NCBI GenBank assembly: GCA_031373545.1
Contig: JANMMT010000105.1
Span: forward strand, 1 to 64,000
Direction: 5' to 3'
DNA from: JADCCX01 sp031373545
Lineage (GTDB): Bacteria > Pseudomonadota > Alphaproteobacteria > Rhizobiales > Beijerinckiaceae
Length of the DNA: 64,000 nucleotides
How positions within the stretch are numbered: position 1 is the stretch's first letter; each line of letters opens with the position of its first letter. Below are positions 1-8,560 of the stretch, one piece after another. The translations under genes and the position numbers were made by a program. Under the pieces are notes generated by a model. It searched no databases, had not been told where the DNA came from, and saw only the letters and a program-made list of their open reading frames with translations.

Positions 1-91
1 GAAAAAACTTCATCAGAACAGCGTAAGTGCCCTCATCGTCCAGAGGTAAATCGGGGGTGCGCGTGACACGCAACTGCTTGACCTTTCCGCC

Positions 92-1474
92 ATGACCGCC
101 GGGCGCGCGCTCAACGCCTATGTGCTGGAGACGCCGGAGAAGGCGCTGGCCATGGCCGCGCAGAGCGACGCCAAACTGGCCAAGGGCGAAGCCGGACCGC
201 TGGAAGGCCTGCCGCTCGGCATCAAGGATCTGTTCTGCACCGAGGGCACGCGCACCACGGCGTGTTCGAAGATTCTGGGCAATTTCGTGCCGCAATACGA
301 ATCGACCGTGACAAGCCAGCTCTGGCGCGACGGCGCGGTGATGCTGGGCAAGCTCAACAACGACGAATTCGCCATGGGCTCCTCCAACGAGACATCGTGC
401 TTTGGCACACCGGTAAATCCCTGGCGCGCGGCGGGCGACAACACGTTACTGGTTGCTGGCGGGTCATCCGGCGGCTCAGCGGCAGCCGTGGCGGCTGACC
501 TATGCCTGGCGGCCACCGCCACCGACACGGGCGGCTCCATTCGCCAGCCTGCGGCCTTCACCGGCACGGTGGGCATCAAGCCGACCTATGGCCGCTGCTC
601 GCGCTGGGGCGTGGTGGCCTTTGCCTCCTCGCTGGACCAGGCCGGGCCGATTGCCAAGACGGTGGAGGACGCCGCCGTGATGCTGGGCTCCATGGCCGGA
701 CACGATGCCAAGGACACGACATCGGTGGATCTGCCCGTGCCTGATTTTGCCGCCGCCGTGCGGCGCGGGGTCAAGGGCCTGAAGATCGGCATTCCGCGCG
801 AATACCGCATGGACGGCATGCCCGCCGAGATCGCCAAGCTGTGGCAGCAGGGCGCGGATTGGCTGCAGGCGGAAGGCGCCAGCATCGTCGACATCAGCCT
901 GCCGCACACGCACCACGCGCTGCCGGCCTATTACATCGTCGCGCCTGCCGAGGCCTCGTCGAACCTGGCGCGCTATGACGGCGTGCGCTACGGCCTGCGC
1001 GTGCCGGGGCGCGACATCACGGACCAGTATGAGCAGACCCGCGCAGCGGGGTTCGGCAAGGAAGTGAAGCGCCGCATCATGATCGGCACCTATGTGCTGT
1101 CGGCGGGCTATTACGACGCCTATTACGTGCGCGCGCAGAAGGTGCGCACCCTCATCAAGCGCGATTTCGAGCTGGTGTTTGAAGATGGCATCGACGCGAT
1201 CCTGACGCCAGCCACGCCCTCGGCGGCCTTCGGCATCGGGACGATGTCGATGGCTTCACCGATCGAAATGTATCTCAACGATGTCTTCACTGTCACAGTG
1301 AACATGGCGGGGCTTCCGGGTATTGCCGTGCCGGCGGGCAAGGATGCGCGCGGCCTGCCGCTGGGCCTTCAGCTCATCGGGCGGCCCTTCGATGAGGATA
1401 CGCTGTTTGCGGCGGGGCAGGTGATCGAGAACGCCGCCGGGCGCTTCAATCCGGCCCCTTGGTGGGCGGCATGA
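92..1474 (+). CDS. gatA: Glutamyl-tRNA(Gln)/aspartyl-tRNA(Asn) amidotransferase subunit A, 5' end abnormal
   Basis: GatA releases ammonia from glutamine and passes it to GatB to convert mischarged Glu-tRNA(Gln) (and Asp-tRNA(Asn)) to the correct aminoacyl-tRNA. The amidase-signature fold is clear: catalytic Lys45 in GIKDLF, cis-Ser125 in GGSSGGSA, nucleophile Ser149 in TDTGGSIRQP. The rest matches alphaproteobacterial GatA to the C-terminal APWW. About 30 N-terminal residues are missing from the first ATG, which also lacks a Shine-Dalgarno. The frame is open upstream only to a TAA at 47-49, and the residues just before the ATG (LDLSAM) look like the family's N-terminal helix. This suggests a nonsense change or a sequence error rather than a real start. 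Identity certain, start uncertain. Confidence 0.93.
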   Translation: MTAGRALNAYVLETPEKALAMAAQSDAKLAKGEAGPLEGLPLGIKDLFCTEGTRTTACSKILGNFVPQYESTVTSQLWRDGAVMLGKLNNDEFAMGSSNETSCFGTPVNPWRAAGDNTLLVAGGSSGGSAAAVAADLCLAATATDTGGSIRQPAAFTGTVGIKPTYGRCSRWGVVAFASSLDQAGPIAKTVEDAAVMLGSMAGHDAKDTTSVDLPVPDFAAAVRRGVKGLKIGIPREYRMDGMPAEIAKLWQQGADWLQAEGASIVDISLPHTHHALPAYYIVAPAEASSNLARYDGVRYGLRVPGRDITDQYEQTRAAGFGKEVKRRIMIGTYVLSAGYYDAYYVRAQKVRTLIKRDFELVFEDGIDAILTPATPSAAFGIGTMSMASPIEMYLNDVFTVTVNMAGLPGIAVPAGKDARGLPLGLQLIGRPFDEDTLFAAGQVIENAAGRFNPAPWWAA

Positions 1475-1698
1475 TTTTCGCCCCCGCCATCGGCATGGCC
1501 GCCTGCACCGTGCTGGCCTGGATGTGCTTTTTCGTGGCTGCACTGCTCGCTATCCTGGTTGGCAAGCAGTTTTTTGTGCCCAACGAGGGGCTTGAGTTGT
1601 CCGCCGTCGTGCCGGCCTGCATCGTTTTTGCCCTGGGCGGCTTGGCCTGCCTCTGGGGCGCTCGCAAAATTCGCCAAGCGGCCAACGGCCAGAACTAA
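1471..1698 (+). CDS. Small two-TM membrane protein between gatA and gatB
   Basis: A 75-residue protein whose ATG overlaps the gatA stop (ATGA), so translation is probably coupled. Two hydrophobic stretches are visible, about residues 8-31 and 46-66, joined by a short polar loop (KQFFVPNEGLEL); the C-terminal tail is basic (ARKIRQAANGQN). It ends 15 bp before gatB. I do not recognise a family. The position inside the gatA-gatB pair suggests co-expression, but nothing in the sequence links it to tRNA amidation. The start could be four codons earlier, but the overlap with the gatA stop favours the one given. Confidence 0.7.
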   Translation: MIFAPAIGMAACTVLAWMCFFVAALLAILVGKQFFVPNEGLELSAVVPACIVFALGGLACLWGARKIRQAANGQN

Positions 1699-1713
1699 AG
1701 GGGCGCAAGAGCC

Positions 1714-3222
1714 ATGAACATGCCAGTCATCCACCCGCCGCTCACCCACGCGACCTTTGAGCCCAAGAACATCGTCAGGGGCGTGACGGGCGATTGGGAG
1801 ATCATCATCGGGCTGGAAATCCATGCGCAGGTGAACAGCCAGGCCAAGCTGTTTTCGGGCGCCTCCACCACCTTCGGCGTGCAAGCCAATGCCAACGTCA
1901 GCCTGGTGGATGCGGCCATGCCCGGCATGCTGCCCGTGATCAACGAGGAATGTGTGCGCCAGGCCATCCGCACCGGTCTTGGGTTGAAAGCGCAGATCAA
2001 CAACCGCTCGGTGTTCGACCGCAAGAACTACTTCTACCCCGATCTGCCGCAGGGTTATCAGATCAGCCAGTTCCAGTTTCCCATTGTGGGAGAAGGCGCG
2101 GTCACGGTCGATGTGGCGGGGTATGCCGAGCCCATCACGGTGCGCATCGAGCGGCTGCATCTGGAGCAGGATGCGGGGAAATCGATCCATGACCAGCACC
2201 CGGATTCGTCGATTGTCGATCTCAACCGTTCGGGCGTGGCGCTGATGGAAATCGTCTCCAAGCCCGACATGCGTTCGGCAGAGGAAGCCAAGGCCTACGT
2301 CACCAAGCTGCGCACGATTCTGCGTTACCTCGGCACCTGCGACGGCGACATGGAGAAGGGAAACCTGCGCGCGGATGTGAATGTGTCCGTGCGTCCTCCC
2401 GGCGGGGCGCTGGGCACGCGCTGCGAGATCAAGAACGTCAACTCCATCCGCTTCATCGGCCAGGCCATCGAGGTGGAAGCGCGCCGCCAGATCGCTATTC
2501 TGGAGGACGGCGGCATCATCGACCAGGAGACGCGGCTCTATGACCCGGCGAAGGGCGAGACCCGCTCCATGCGCTCCAAGGAAGAGGCGCATGACTACCG
2601 CTATTTCCCGGACCCCGACCTCCTGCCGCTGGTGTTTGATGATGCCTATGTGGCGGCGCTCAAAGCCGCATTGCCTGAATTGCCCGATGCCAAGAAGGCG
2701 CGGTTCATTTCAAGCTACGGCCTCTCGCCTTATGATGCCACGGTGCTGATTGCCGAGCGCGAGAGCGCGGATTTCTTTGAAGCGGTCGCAAAAGGCCGCG
2801 ATGGCAAGCAGGCGGCGAACTGGGTGATCAATGAGTTGTTCGGCCGCCTCAACAAGGAAGGTCTGGAGGTGACAGCCTCGCCCATGACAGCCGCACAACT
2901 GGGCGGGATCATTGATCTGATTGCCTCCGGCGCGATCAACGGCAAGATCGCCAAGGAGCTGTTCGAGATGGTGTGGAGCGAGGGCGGCGACCCTGCCGTG
3001 ATCGTTGAAGCGCGCGGGATGCGCCAGGTCACGGACACCGGCGCGATCGAGAAGGCGGTGGATGACATCATTGCTGCCAACCCGGACAAGGTGGAACAGG
3101 CCAAGCTCAAGCCAAGCATGCTGGGCTGGTTCGTGGGCCAGGTGATGAAGACGAGCGGCGGCAAGGCCAACCCGGCTGCAGTGAGTGATATGCTGAAGGC
3201 GAAGCTGGGGATTGAGGGATGA
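1714..3222 (+). CDS. gatB: Glutamyl-tRNA(Gln)/aspartyl-tRNA(Asn) amidotransferase subunit B
   Basis: GatB binds the mischarged tRNA, activates its acyl side chain with ATP and receives ammonia from GatA. The 502-residue protein is full length. The cradle domain begins with WEIIIGLEIHAQ near residue 28 and includes the conserved GVALMEIVSKPDMRS and RCEIKNVNSI segments; the C-terminal third (about 350-500) is the YqeY-like tRNA-binding tail with ANWVINELFG. A Shine-Dalgarno-like AAAGGGGC lies 12 bp upstream. gatC is not present in this window. The next gene overlaps its stop codon. Confidence 0.97.
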   Translation: MNMPVIHPPLTHATFEPKNIVRGVTGDWEIIIGLEIHAQVNSQAKLFSGASTTFGVQANANVSLVDAAMPGMLPVINEECVRQAIRTGLGLKAQINNRSVFDRKNYFYPDLPQGYQISQFQFPIVGEGAVTVDVAGYAEPITVRIERLHLEQDAGKSIHDQHPDSSIVDLNRSGVALMEIVSKPDMRSAEEAKAYVTKLRTILRYLGTCDGDMEKGNLRADVNVSVRPPGGALGTRCEIKNVNSIRFIGQAIEVEARRQIAILEDGGIIDQETRLYDPAKGETRSMRSKEEAHDYRYFPDPDLLPLVFDDAYVAALKAALPELPDAKKARFISSYGLSPYDATVLIAERESADFFEAVAKGRDGKQAANWVINELFGRLNKEGLEVTASPMTAAQLGGIIDLIASGAINGKIAKELFEMVWSEGGDPAVIVEARGMRQVTDTGAIEKAVDDIIAANPDKVEQAKLKPSMLGWFVGQVMKTSGGKANPAAVSDMLKAKLGIEG

Positions 3223-3704
3223 GCCCGCTCATCCGCCCTGTCCGCGATGCCGATGCGCAAGGCCTGCTCGGCCTGATCGCGCTGTGCTTTGCCGATTACC
3301 CCGGCTGCGTTGTGGACCCGCACGACGATCTGCCGGACCTCGTGCGCCCCACCCAATCCAAGCTGGCGCTGGAAGGCGCGTTTGAAGTCGTGGAGGATGC
3401 GCATGGGCATGTCGCAGCCTGCGTGGGCGTGGATTTTCCGGAAAGCGGCGTGGCTGAGCTGCACCGGCTCTATGTCCGGCCCGATAGGCGCGGCCAAGGG
3501 CTGGCCAAAATTCTGACGGCGCGCATGGAGGATTTTGCCCGCGCGCGGGGGGCGACGCGCATGATCCTGTGGTCCGACACGCGCTTTGCGACGGCCCATG
3601 CGCTTTACGCCAAGCTGGGCTATGCGCAGTTGGAATACACGCGGAGTTTGGGTGATATCTCGCGCAGCCGCGAATTTGGTTTCGAAAAGGCTTTGTCAGC
3701 GTAG
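3219..3704 (+). CDS. GNAT-family N-acetyltransferase
   Basis: A 161-residue GCN5-related acetyltransferase. The acetyl-CoA-binding motif A is seen as RLYVRPDRRGQGLA (about residues 83-96), followed by the usual helix and a C-terminal LYAKLGYAQLE strand-helix. The ATG overlaps the gatB stop (ATGA), so it is translationally coupled to the gat genes. The acceptor substrate cannot be predicted from sequence. It differs from RimI-type enzymes and has no signal peptide, so it acts in the cytoplasm. Confidence 0.88.
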   Translation: MSPLIRPVRDADAQGLLGLIALCFADYPGCVVDPHDDLPDLVRPTQSKLALEGAFEVVEDAHGHVAACVGVDFPESGVAELHRLYVRPDRRGQGLAKILTARMEDFARARGATRMILWSDTRFATAHALYAKLGYAQLEYTRSLGDISRSREFGFEKALSA

Positions 3705-3752
3705 CCATCCAGTTGCATACCATCGGGCGCGCCACACAAAAGGAAACGCACC

Positions 3753-4391
3753 ATGACCGCACGCTACGAACTGCACGGCATCTGGTTGTCTGGCCCGGCT
3801 TACAAGGTTGCGCTCATGCTGGCGCTGTGCGGTGAACCCTTCGATTACGTGCACATCAATCTGGCCACCGGGGAGCACAAATCGCCCGCCTTCCTCGCCA
3901 AGCAGCGCTTTGGTCAAGTGCCGTTGCTGATCGACCATGGCAACGGGCGCAGTCTGTGCCAATCCGCCTCGATCCTGGAATATCTCGCCGAAATGCAGGG
4001 CACATTCGCAGGTGACACGGTGGAGGAAAAGATCGAGGCGCGCGAATGGATGTTCTGGGATTTTGATCGCCTCGCGCCCAACATCTACCGCGCGCGCGGC
4101 CAGCGCATTGGTCGGCGCTCCATGAGCTTCGAGACAGCGGCGATGTATTTCAACGAGGGCAACGCGGCGCTCAAAGTGCTGGATGACCATCTTGCGGCGC
4201 GCCACTGGATCGTGGGCAAAGGTGCCACCATTGCCGACATCGACCTCTTCGGCGTGATCGATTATGCGACCATGGGTGGTTTTGATCTGGCGCAGCACAA
4301 GAACATCACGGGCTGGGTGGCGCGGTTCAAGGCGCTCAAGGGCTTCCAAGAATCCGCTGACCTTTTGCCGAAGGAAAGCAAGAAGGCCTGA
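3753..4391 (+). CDS. Glutathione S-transferase family protein
   Basis: A 212-residue two-domain GST. The thioredoxin-like N-terminal domain shows the cis-proline in GQVPLL (Pro57) and the glutathione gamma-glutamyl contact region QSASIL (Gln70-Ser71); the helical C-terminal domain runs from about residue 88 and contains the N-capping segment ATIADIDLFG. It starts 8 bp after an AAGGAAA ribosome site, separate from the GNAT gene by 48 bp. The substrate is unknown; roles in conjugation or in stress detoxification are both possible. The catalytic residue cannot be assigned, although WLSGPAYKV occupies the usual active-site position. Confidence 0.9.
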   Translation: MTARYELHGIWLSGPAYKVALMLALCGEPFDYVHINLATGEHKSPAFLAKQRFGQVPLLIDHGNGRSLCQSASILEYLAEMQGTFAGDTVEEKIEAREWMFWDFDRLAPNIYRARGQRIGRRSMSFETAAMYFNEGNAALKVLDDHLAARHWIVGKGATIADIDLFGVIDYATMGGFDLAQHKNITGWVARFKALKGFQESADLLPKESKKA

Positions 4392-4404
4392 ATGTTGGCG
4401 TGAT

Positions 4405-4947
4405 TTATTTTTGCATCAACTGTGCGAGATAGACGCCGGGCAGCATCAGCGATGCTGCCCACAAGAATGCCGAGCTGAAATTGGCAAGCTGGAAGGTGGC
4501 GAATGGCATGCGCGTGATGCCCGCCGCCAGCGGCACCGTGGCCCGCAGCGGGCCGGAAAAGCGCCCGGCGACCACCGCCATCCAGCCCCATTTGGCGAAG
4601 AACGCCTCGCCCTTTGGCAGCAGGGTGGGGTAACGCGAGAGCGGCCACCAGCCCCGCACCTTGTCCTGAAAATGTGCGCCAAGCCAGTAGGACACCCAGT
4701 CACCCAGCGCGGCACCCACACTGGCGGCAAGCCACACGGTCCAGAAATCGAGACCGCTCAGGGTCACCAGCGTGCCGATGCCCACCAGCATGGCCCAGAA
4801 GGGCAGCACCAGTGAAATGAAAGCCATGGATTCGCCAAACGCCAGAATGAACACGATGGGCGCGGCCAATTCCCGGTTGGCGCGCACAAATTCGATCACA
4901 GGCGCGGCCTGATCGAGGGCATTCTGGATGAACGCTGGAACCGACAC
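4405..4947 (-). CDS. DedA family membrane protein (copy 2 of a tandem pair)
   Basis: A 180-residue inner-membrane protein of the DedA/SNARE-associated (VTT) family, members of which are linked to lipid flipping and membrane homeostasis. It contains the family's re-entrant signature AGRFSGPLRATVPL with two arginines and the N-terminal acidic segment FGESMAFISLVLP. Four to five hydrophobic segments are visible. It lies 20 bp downstream of a paralogue with the same layout (FVRAN near the N-terminus, then the WPL motif), so the pair arose by tandem duplication and is probably one transcript. Confidence 0.9.
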   Translation of the reverse strand: MSVPAFIQNALDQAAPVIEFVRANRELAAPIVFILAFGESMAFISLVLPFWAMLVGIGTLVTLSGLDFWTVWLAASVGAALGDWVSYWLGAHFQDKVRGWWPLSRYPTLLPKGEAFFAKWGWMAVVAGRFSGPLRATVPLAAGITRMPFATFQLANFSSAFLWAASLMLPGVYLAQLMQK

Positions 4948-4967
4948 GTTTGCTCACTCTCACATCT

Positions 4968-5486
4968 TCAATTGAGGATACGCCCGGCACCGATGCCCGC
5001 GCCCAGATACACGGCGGCCCAGGCAATCGCTGACGCGAGATTGGTCGAATAGAACACCAAAGGGCGCATGGCGGAGATGCCGCAGATCAAGGGAAACACC
5101 GCGCGCAGTGGCCCGACGAACCGCCCAGCGAAATAGCCCGGAGCCCCGTATTTTCGGAAGAATTGTTCCCCGCGTTCGAACATCTCGGGATTCTTGTTCA
5201 GCGGCCAGATGGTCTTAACCTTGTCCTTGTAATGACGGCCCAGCAGGTACGACAACCAATCGCCCACGAATGCGCCCGCGACCGCGGCGAAAAACGGCGT
5301 CCAGAATGGCAGATGACCGGCCCCGATCACGACCCCCAGCGCCCCCAGGATGATCGTGGATGGAACGAGCAGCGATACGAAGGCGATGCTTTCCAGCAGC
5401 GCGAGCAAAAACACCGCCGGGGCGAGCCAGCCCTGATTGGCGCGCACGAATGAGATGAGGCTGTCCGCAAGGGCACCGAATTCCAT
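4968..5486 (-). CDS. DedA family membrane protein (copy 1 of a tandem pair)
   Basis: A 172-residue DedA-family integral membrane protein. The conserved core AGRFVGPLRAVFPLICG and the acidic N-terminal LALLESIAFVSLLVPS match the family; hydrophobic segments are near residues 15-50, 55-75, 120-140 and 145-170. It is the first of the two tandem DedA genes and about a hundred bases downstream of mutL on the same strand. The closest relative in view is the next gene. DedA proteins commonly act redundantly, so an individual role cannot be given. Confidence 0.9.
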   Translation of the reverse strand: MEFGALADSLISFVRANQGWLAPAVFLLALLESIAFVSLLVPSTIILGALGVVIGAGHLPFWTPFFAAVAGAFVGDWLSYLLGRHYKDKVKTIWPLNKNPEMFERGEQFFRKYGAPGYFAGRFVGPLRAVFPLICGISAMRPLVFYSTNLASAIAWAAVYLGAGIGAGRILN

Positions 5487-5519
5487 GTACAGCCTTTCCG
5501 CAACTGCGCACCGATGCCT

Positions 5520-5582
5520 TTAGAGACTGTCGGCGTATCCGTCCATGGCGGCCAACGCGCGCTGCGCCACCAAACCTGCCAT
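5520..5582 (-). CDS. Possible 20-residue micro-ORF after mutL
   Basis: An ATG with an upstream AGGTGA opens a 20-codon frame (begins MAGLVAQRALAAMDGYADSL) directly after the mutL stop. The composition resembles an alphaproteobacterial helix, but the frame is short enough to occur by chance and no family is recognised. It may simply be untranslated spacer between mutL and dedA. Confidence 0.2.
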   Translation of the reverse strand: MAGLVAQRALAAMDGYADSL

Positions 5583-5590
5583 GTGATCAC

Positions 5591-7393
5591 CTACTTGCGC
5601 CCGAACAGACGCTCGATGTCGCTGAGTTTCAGCTCCACATAGGTTGGCCGGCCATGGTTGCATTGGCCTGAGCCGGGGGTCGCTTCCATGTCGCGCAGCA
5701 GCGCGTTCATTTCCTCGGCCTGCAAGCGGCGGCCCGCCCGCACGGAGTGATGGCAGGCGAAGGTTGCCAGCACATGATCTGCCGCCCGCTCCAGCGCCAA
5801 GGGCCCGCCCCATTGCGTCAGGTGATCGGCAATGTCGCGCACCAGCGCACCCACATTCCCCTGGCCAAGCGCGGAGGGAATTTCACGCACGGCCACGGCG
5901 CCGGGGCCGAAAGCCTCCAGCACCAGACCCAGGCCCTCCAGCTGTGGTGCGGCCTCCACCAGACGGTCGGCATCTGCCGGATCAAGCTCGATGATGTCGG
6001 GAATGAGCAGCAGCTGGCGCGTGATCCCTGCCTGCGCGCGCTGGTGCTTCAGGCGTTCGTACACCAGCCGCTCATGGGCCGCGTGCTGATCGACGATGAC
6101 GATGCCATCAGCTGTCTGAGCCACAATATAGGTTTCGTGCAGCTGCGCGCGGGCGGCCCCCAGCGGATGCGCCATGTCGGCCGGCACATCTTCAACAGGC
6201 CGTGCGCCAGGCGTCTGCCCCGCATCGAAGCCCGCCTGCATTGCCTCGTTGAAGCCAGAGGGTGCAGCCCAGTATGCCCCGCTCGTCGTGCGTTGGGCTG
6301 CACTGCCACCCGCGCCTGCCGTGAATGAACCCGCTCCGAAAGAACGCTGCGCAAAGGCCTCCAGCGTGCGTGCACCGCCCGTGGAAGAGGCGCGGTGTCC
6401 TGCTACGCCCAGCGCATGCTTGAGCGCCGACACGATGACACCGCGCACCAGCCCGGGATCGCGAAAACGCACCTCGGTCTTGGCCGGATGGACATTCACA
6501 TCGACCTCGGCCGGATCAATGGCGACAAACAGCGCCAGGACCGGGTGGCGATCACCGGGGAGGTAATCCGCATAGGCCGCGCGCACGGCCCCCACCAGCA
6601 GCTTGTCACGCACGGGGCGGCCATTGACGAAGAGATATTGCTCGGCGGATGTCGCGCGGTGGTAGGTCGGCAGGCCGGCAAATCCCGCGATGGCGAGCCC
6701 GGCGCGGATGGCCTCCACCGCCACGGCATTGTCACGAAAATCCGCGCCCAGCACCTGGCCGAGGCGCAGAAGCTGGCCTTCGGACCCCGCGCTGCCCGCC
6801 GGATAATCGAAGGGTGATGCCCCCTCGCCGGCATACGAAAACCGCACATCCGGATGCGCCATGGCGAGGCGTTTCATCACCTGCACGATGGCCTGTGCCT
6901 CGGCGCGGTCGCTTTTGAGAAACTTCAGCCGTGCGGGCGTGGCAAAGAACAGATCGCGCACTTCGACGCGCGTGCCCCTCGCCATGCTGGCGGGGCGCAG
7001 CGGCTGGCGCTGGCCGCCGTCGATGCGGATGCCGGTGCCCTCGCTCGCCGATGCGGTGCGCGTCACCATATCGAGCCGCGCCACCGCGCCGATGGAGGGC
7101 AGCGCTTCGCCGCGAAACCCGAGCGTGCGTATGGCATTGAGATCGCCCGTCGGCAGCTTGGAGGTGGCGTGACGTTCGACCGCCAGTTCCAGATCGGGCG
7201 CAGACAGTCCATGGCCGTCGTCCGTGACGCGGATGAACGACCGCCCGCCGCTTTCGATCTCCACGGCAATGCGGCGCGCCCCGGCATCCAGCGCGTTTTC
7301 CACCAGCTCTTTCACGACAGCAGCGGGGCGCTCCACCACCTCGCCCGCAGCGATCTGGTCAATCAGGACAGGGTCGAGTCGGCGCACGGACAT
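5591..7393 (-). CDS. mutL: DNA mismatch repair protein MutL
   Basis: A 600-residue MutL. The N-terminal GHKL ATPase is complete: catalytic Glu29 and Asn33 in KELVENALDAG, VTDDGHGL, ATSKL, and LGFRGEALPSIG. The C-terminal dimerisation domain has the DQHAAHERLVYE endonuclease motif (near residue 435), ACHHSVRAG and NHGRPTY. It is therefore the nicking type found in bacteria without MutH. A linker of low complexity (rich in G, A, S) spans about 340-410. The ATG used gives MSVRRLDP; a TTG two codons upstream is the alternative. It follows the moeA-like gene by 12 bp and is probably cotranscribed with it. Confidence 0.97.
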   Translation of the reverse strand: MSVRRLDPVLIDQIAAGEVVERPAAVVKELVENALDAGARRIAVEIESGGRSFIRVTDDGHGLSAPDLELAVERHATSKLPTGDLNAIRTLGFRGEALPSIGAVARLDMVTRTASASEGTGIRIDGGQRQPLRPASMARGTRVEVRDLFFATPARLKFLKSDRAEAQAIVQVMKRLAMAHPDVRFSYAGEGASPFDYPAGSAGSEGQLLRLGQVLGADFRDNAVAVEAIRAGLAIAGFAGLPTYHRATSAEQYLFVNGRPVRDKLLVGAVRAAYADYLPGDRHPVLALFVAIDPAEVDVNVHPAKTEVRFRDPGLVRGVIVSALKHALGVAGHRASSTGGARTLEAFAQRSFGAGSFTAGAGGSAAQRTTSGAYWAAPSGFNEAMQAGFDAGQTPGARPVEDVPADMAHPLGAARAQLHETYIVAQTADGIVIVDQHAAHERLVYERLKHQRAQAGITRQLLLIPDIIELDPADADRLVEAAPQLEGLGLVLEAFGPGAVAVREIPSALGQGNVGALVRDIADHLTQWGGPLALERAADHVLATFACHHSVRAGRRLQAEEMNALLRDMEATPGSGQCNHGRPTYVELKLSDIERLFGRK

Positions 7394-7405
7394 CTGCAAG
7401 CGGTA

Positions 7406-8560
7406 TCACGGCAGAAGCGGCGCGCGCCACTTGAGAAAGGCCATCGGATCGCCCGGCGCGATGTCTTCCGCCGCGCCGTCCACAAGGGCGAAGCCGTCCA
7501 GCGCCGCCAGGGCCGTCAACTGGCCAAAGCGCCCGGCGGACGTGAGGTGCAGCGCGCCGCCCGACATGCGCAGACAAACCGGCAGGGCTTCAGCGCGGCC
7601 AGCCATGCGTGCACGCGTAAAATCTGCAAGAGCTGGCAGAAATGGATGTTCCCAGCCCGCAAGGCCCACCAGCTTGGCCAGCACGGGCGCGAGAAACAGA
7701 TGCGCGGCCGCCGCCACCGCGTAGGGCGTGCCACCGATGCCGATGACCGTGGCGGCACCCAGATGCCCGCAGATCACGGGCTTGGCCGGCTTGAGCGCCG
7801 CGCGCAGCACCCCGACTGTGCCTCCCGCCCCATGGATGGCACGGGCCAGCGGCCCATCCTCATCCCCCAGGCTCGCCCCCGTGACCAAGATCAGCTGCTG
7901 CGTGTTTGCCAGTCTGGCGAGCGCGTTCCCGACATCCGGTGCGGTGCCGGCGTCCACCAGCTCCAGTGCCGGATGGTTCAGCAACGCACGCAGAATGAGA
8001 GATTGAGGGGATGGACCACCGGTTTCGGCCAATCCCAGCAGCGCGACCTTTGCGCGCGGTGTCACATCCACCCTGCCGAGACCCGCCATGGCCAGAAGCG
8101 CCATGCGGCGCGCCTCCAGCATCACGCCGGGCGGGCACAGAAGTGCACCCTGCAAAGTCTCCTCACCCACGCGGCGGATGTTGTCGCGCAGCGGCGCTTC
8201 CCGCACCTCCAGCGTACCGTGCGAGACACGTGCCCGGTTCGCCAGCACAACGGTGGCCGTCTGGGCGGGCAAGGCGCCACCTGCACGCACGGCTACAGCT
8301 TCGCCCGGCGCAAGGCGCACACTGGAGACTGGTGCACTGGGCGCCACCAAGCGATACGCTCCCGGGGGCTGCGCGCTCAGCGCATAGCCATCCATGACCG
8401 CCTCATCGGCGGCGGGAAGGGCCTGCAAAGCATGCACAGGCGCAGCCAGCACCCGGCCCGATGCGTTGTGAAGCGTGATGTTGCACGCGTCAGCTGCCGG
8501 CGTGACGGCATCCGCGAGACATTGCGCCAACGCCTGCCATGTCAGATGCCCTGACGTCAT
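7406..8560 (-). CDS. Divergent MoeA-type molybdopterin molybdenumtransferase
   Basis: MoeA inserts molybdate into adenylylated molybdopterin. The 384-residue protein has the MoeA domain order: an N-terminal entry with AVMDGYALS, a beta domain, the MoCF-binding (MogA-like) domain around 180-300, and a C-terminal beta-barrel. Several usual motifs are altered: VTGASLGDEDG replaces the TTGGVSVG motif, GIGGTPYAV replaces GLPGNPVS, and the PAGAD segment reads LPAQTATV. It may therefore be a paralogue with reduced or changed activity rather than the main MoeA. Its ATG overlaps the upstream nitroreductase stop (ATGA). Confidence 0.78.
   Translation of the reverse strand: MTSGHLTWQALAQCLADAVTPAADACNITLHNASGRVLAAPVHALQALPAADEAVMDGYALSAQPPGAYRLVAPSAPVSSVRLAPGEAVAVRAGGALPAQTATVVLANRARVSHGTLEVREAPLRDNIRRVGEETLQGALLCPPGVMLEARRMALLAMAGLGRVDVTPRAKVALLGLAETGGPSPQSLILRALLNHPALELVDAGTAPDVGNALARLANTQQLILVTGASLGDEDGPLARAIHGAGGTVGVLRAALKPAKPVICGHLGAATVIGIGGTPYAVAAAAHLFLAPVLAKLVGLAGWEHPFLPALADFTRARMAGRAEALPVCLRMSGGALHLTSAGRFGQLTALAALDGFALVDGAAEDIAPGDPMAFLKWRAPLLP

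Noticed and set aside
1369..2592. Open frame of 407 codons on the minus strand opposite gatB
   Set aside because: It is a shadow of gatB codon positions, with no family likeness.
6854..8554. Long open frame on the plus strand opposite mutL and moeA (566 codons)
   Set aside because: The composition is Arg/His/Gln-rich without any domain, and it runs through two genes with clear motifs on the other strand.
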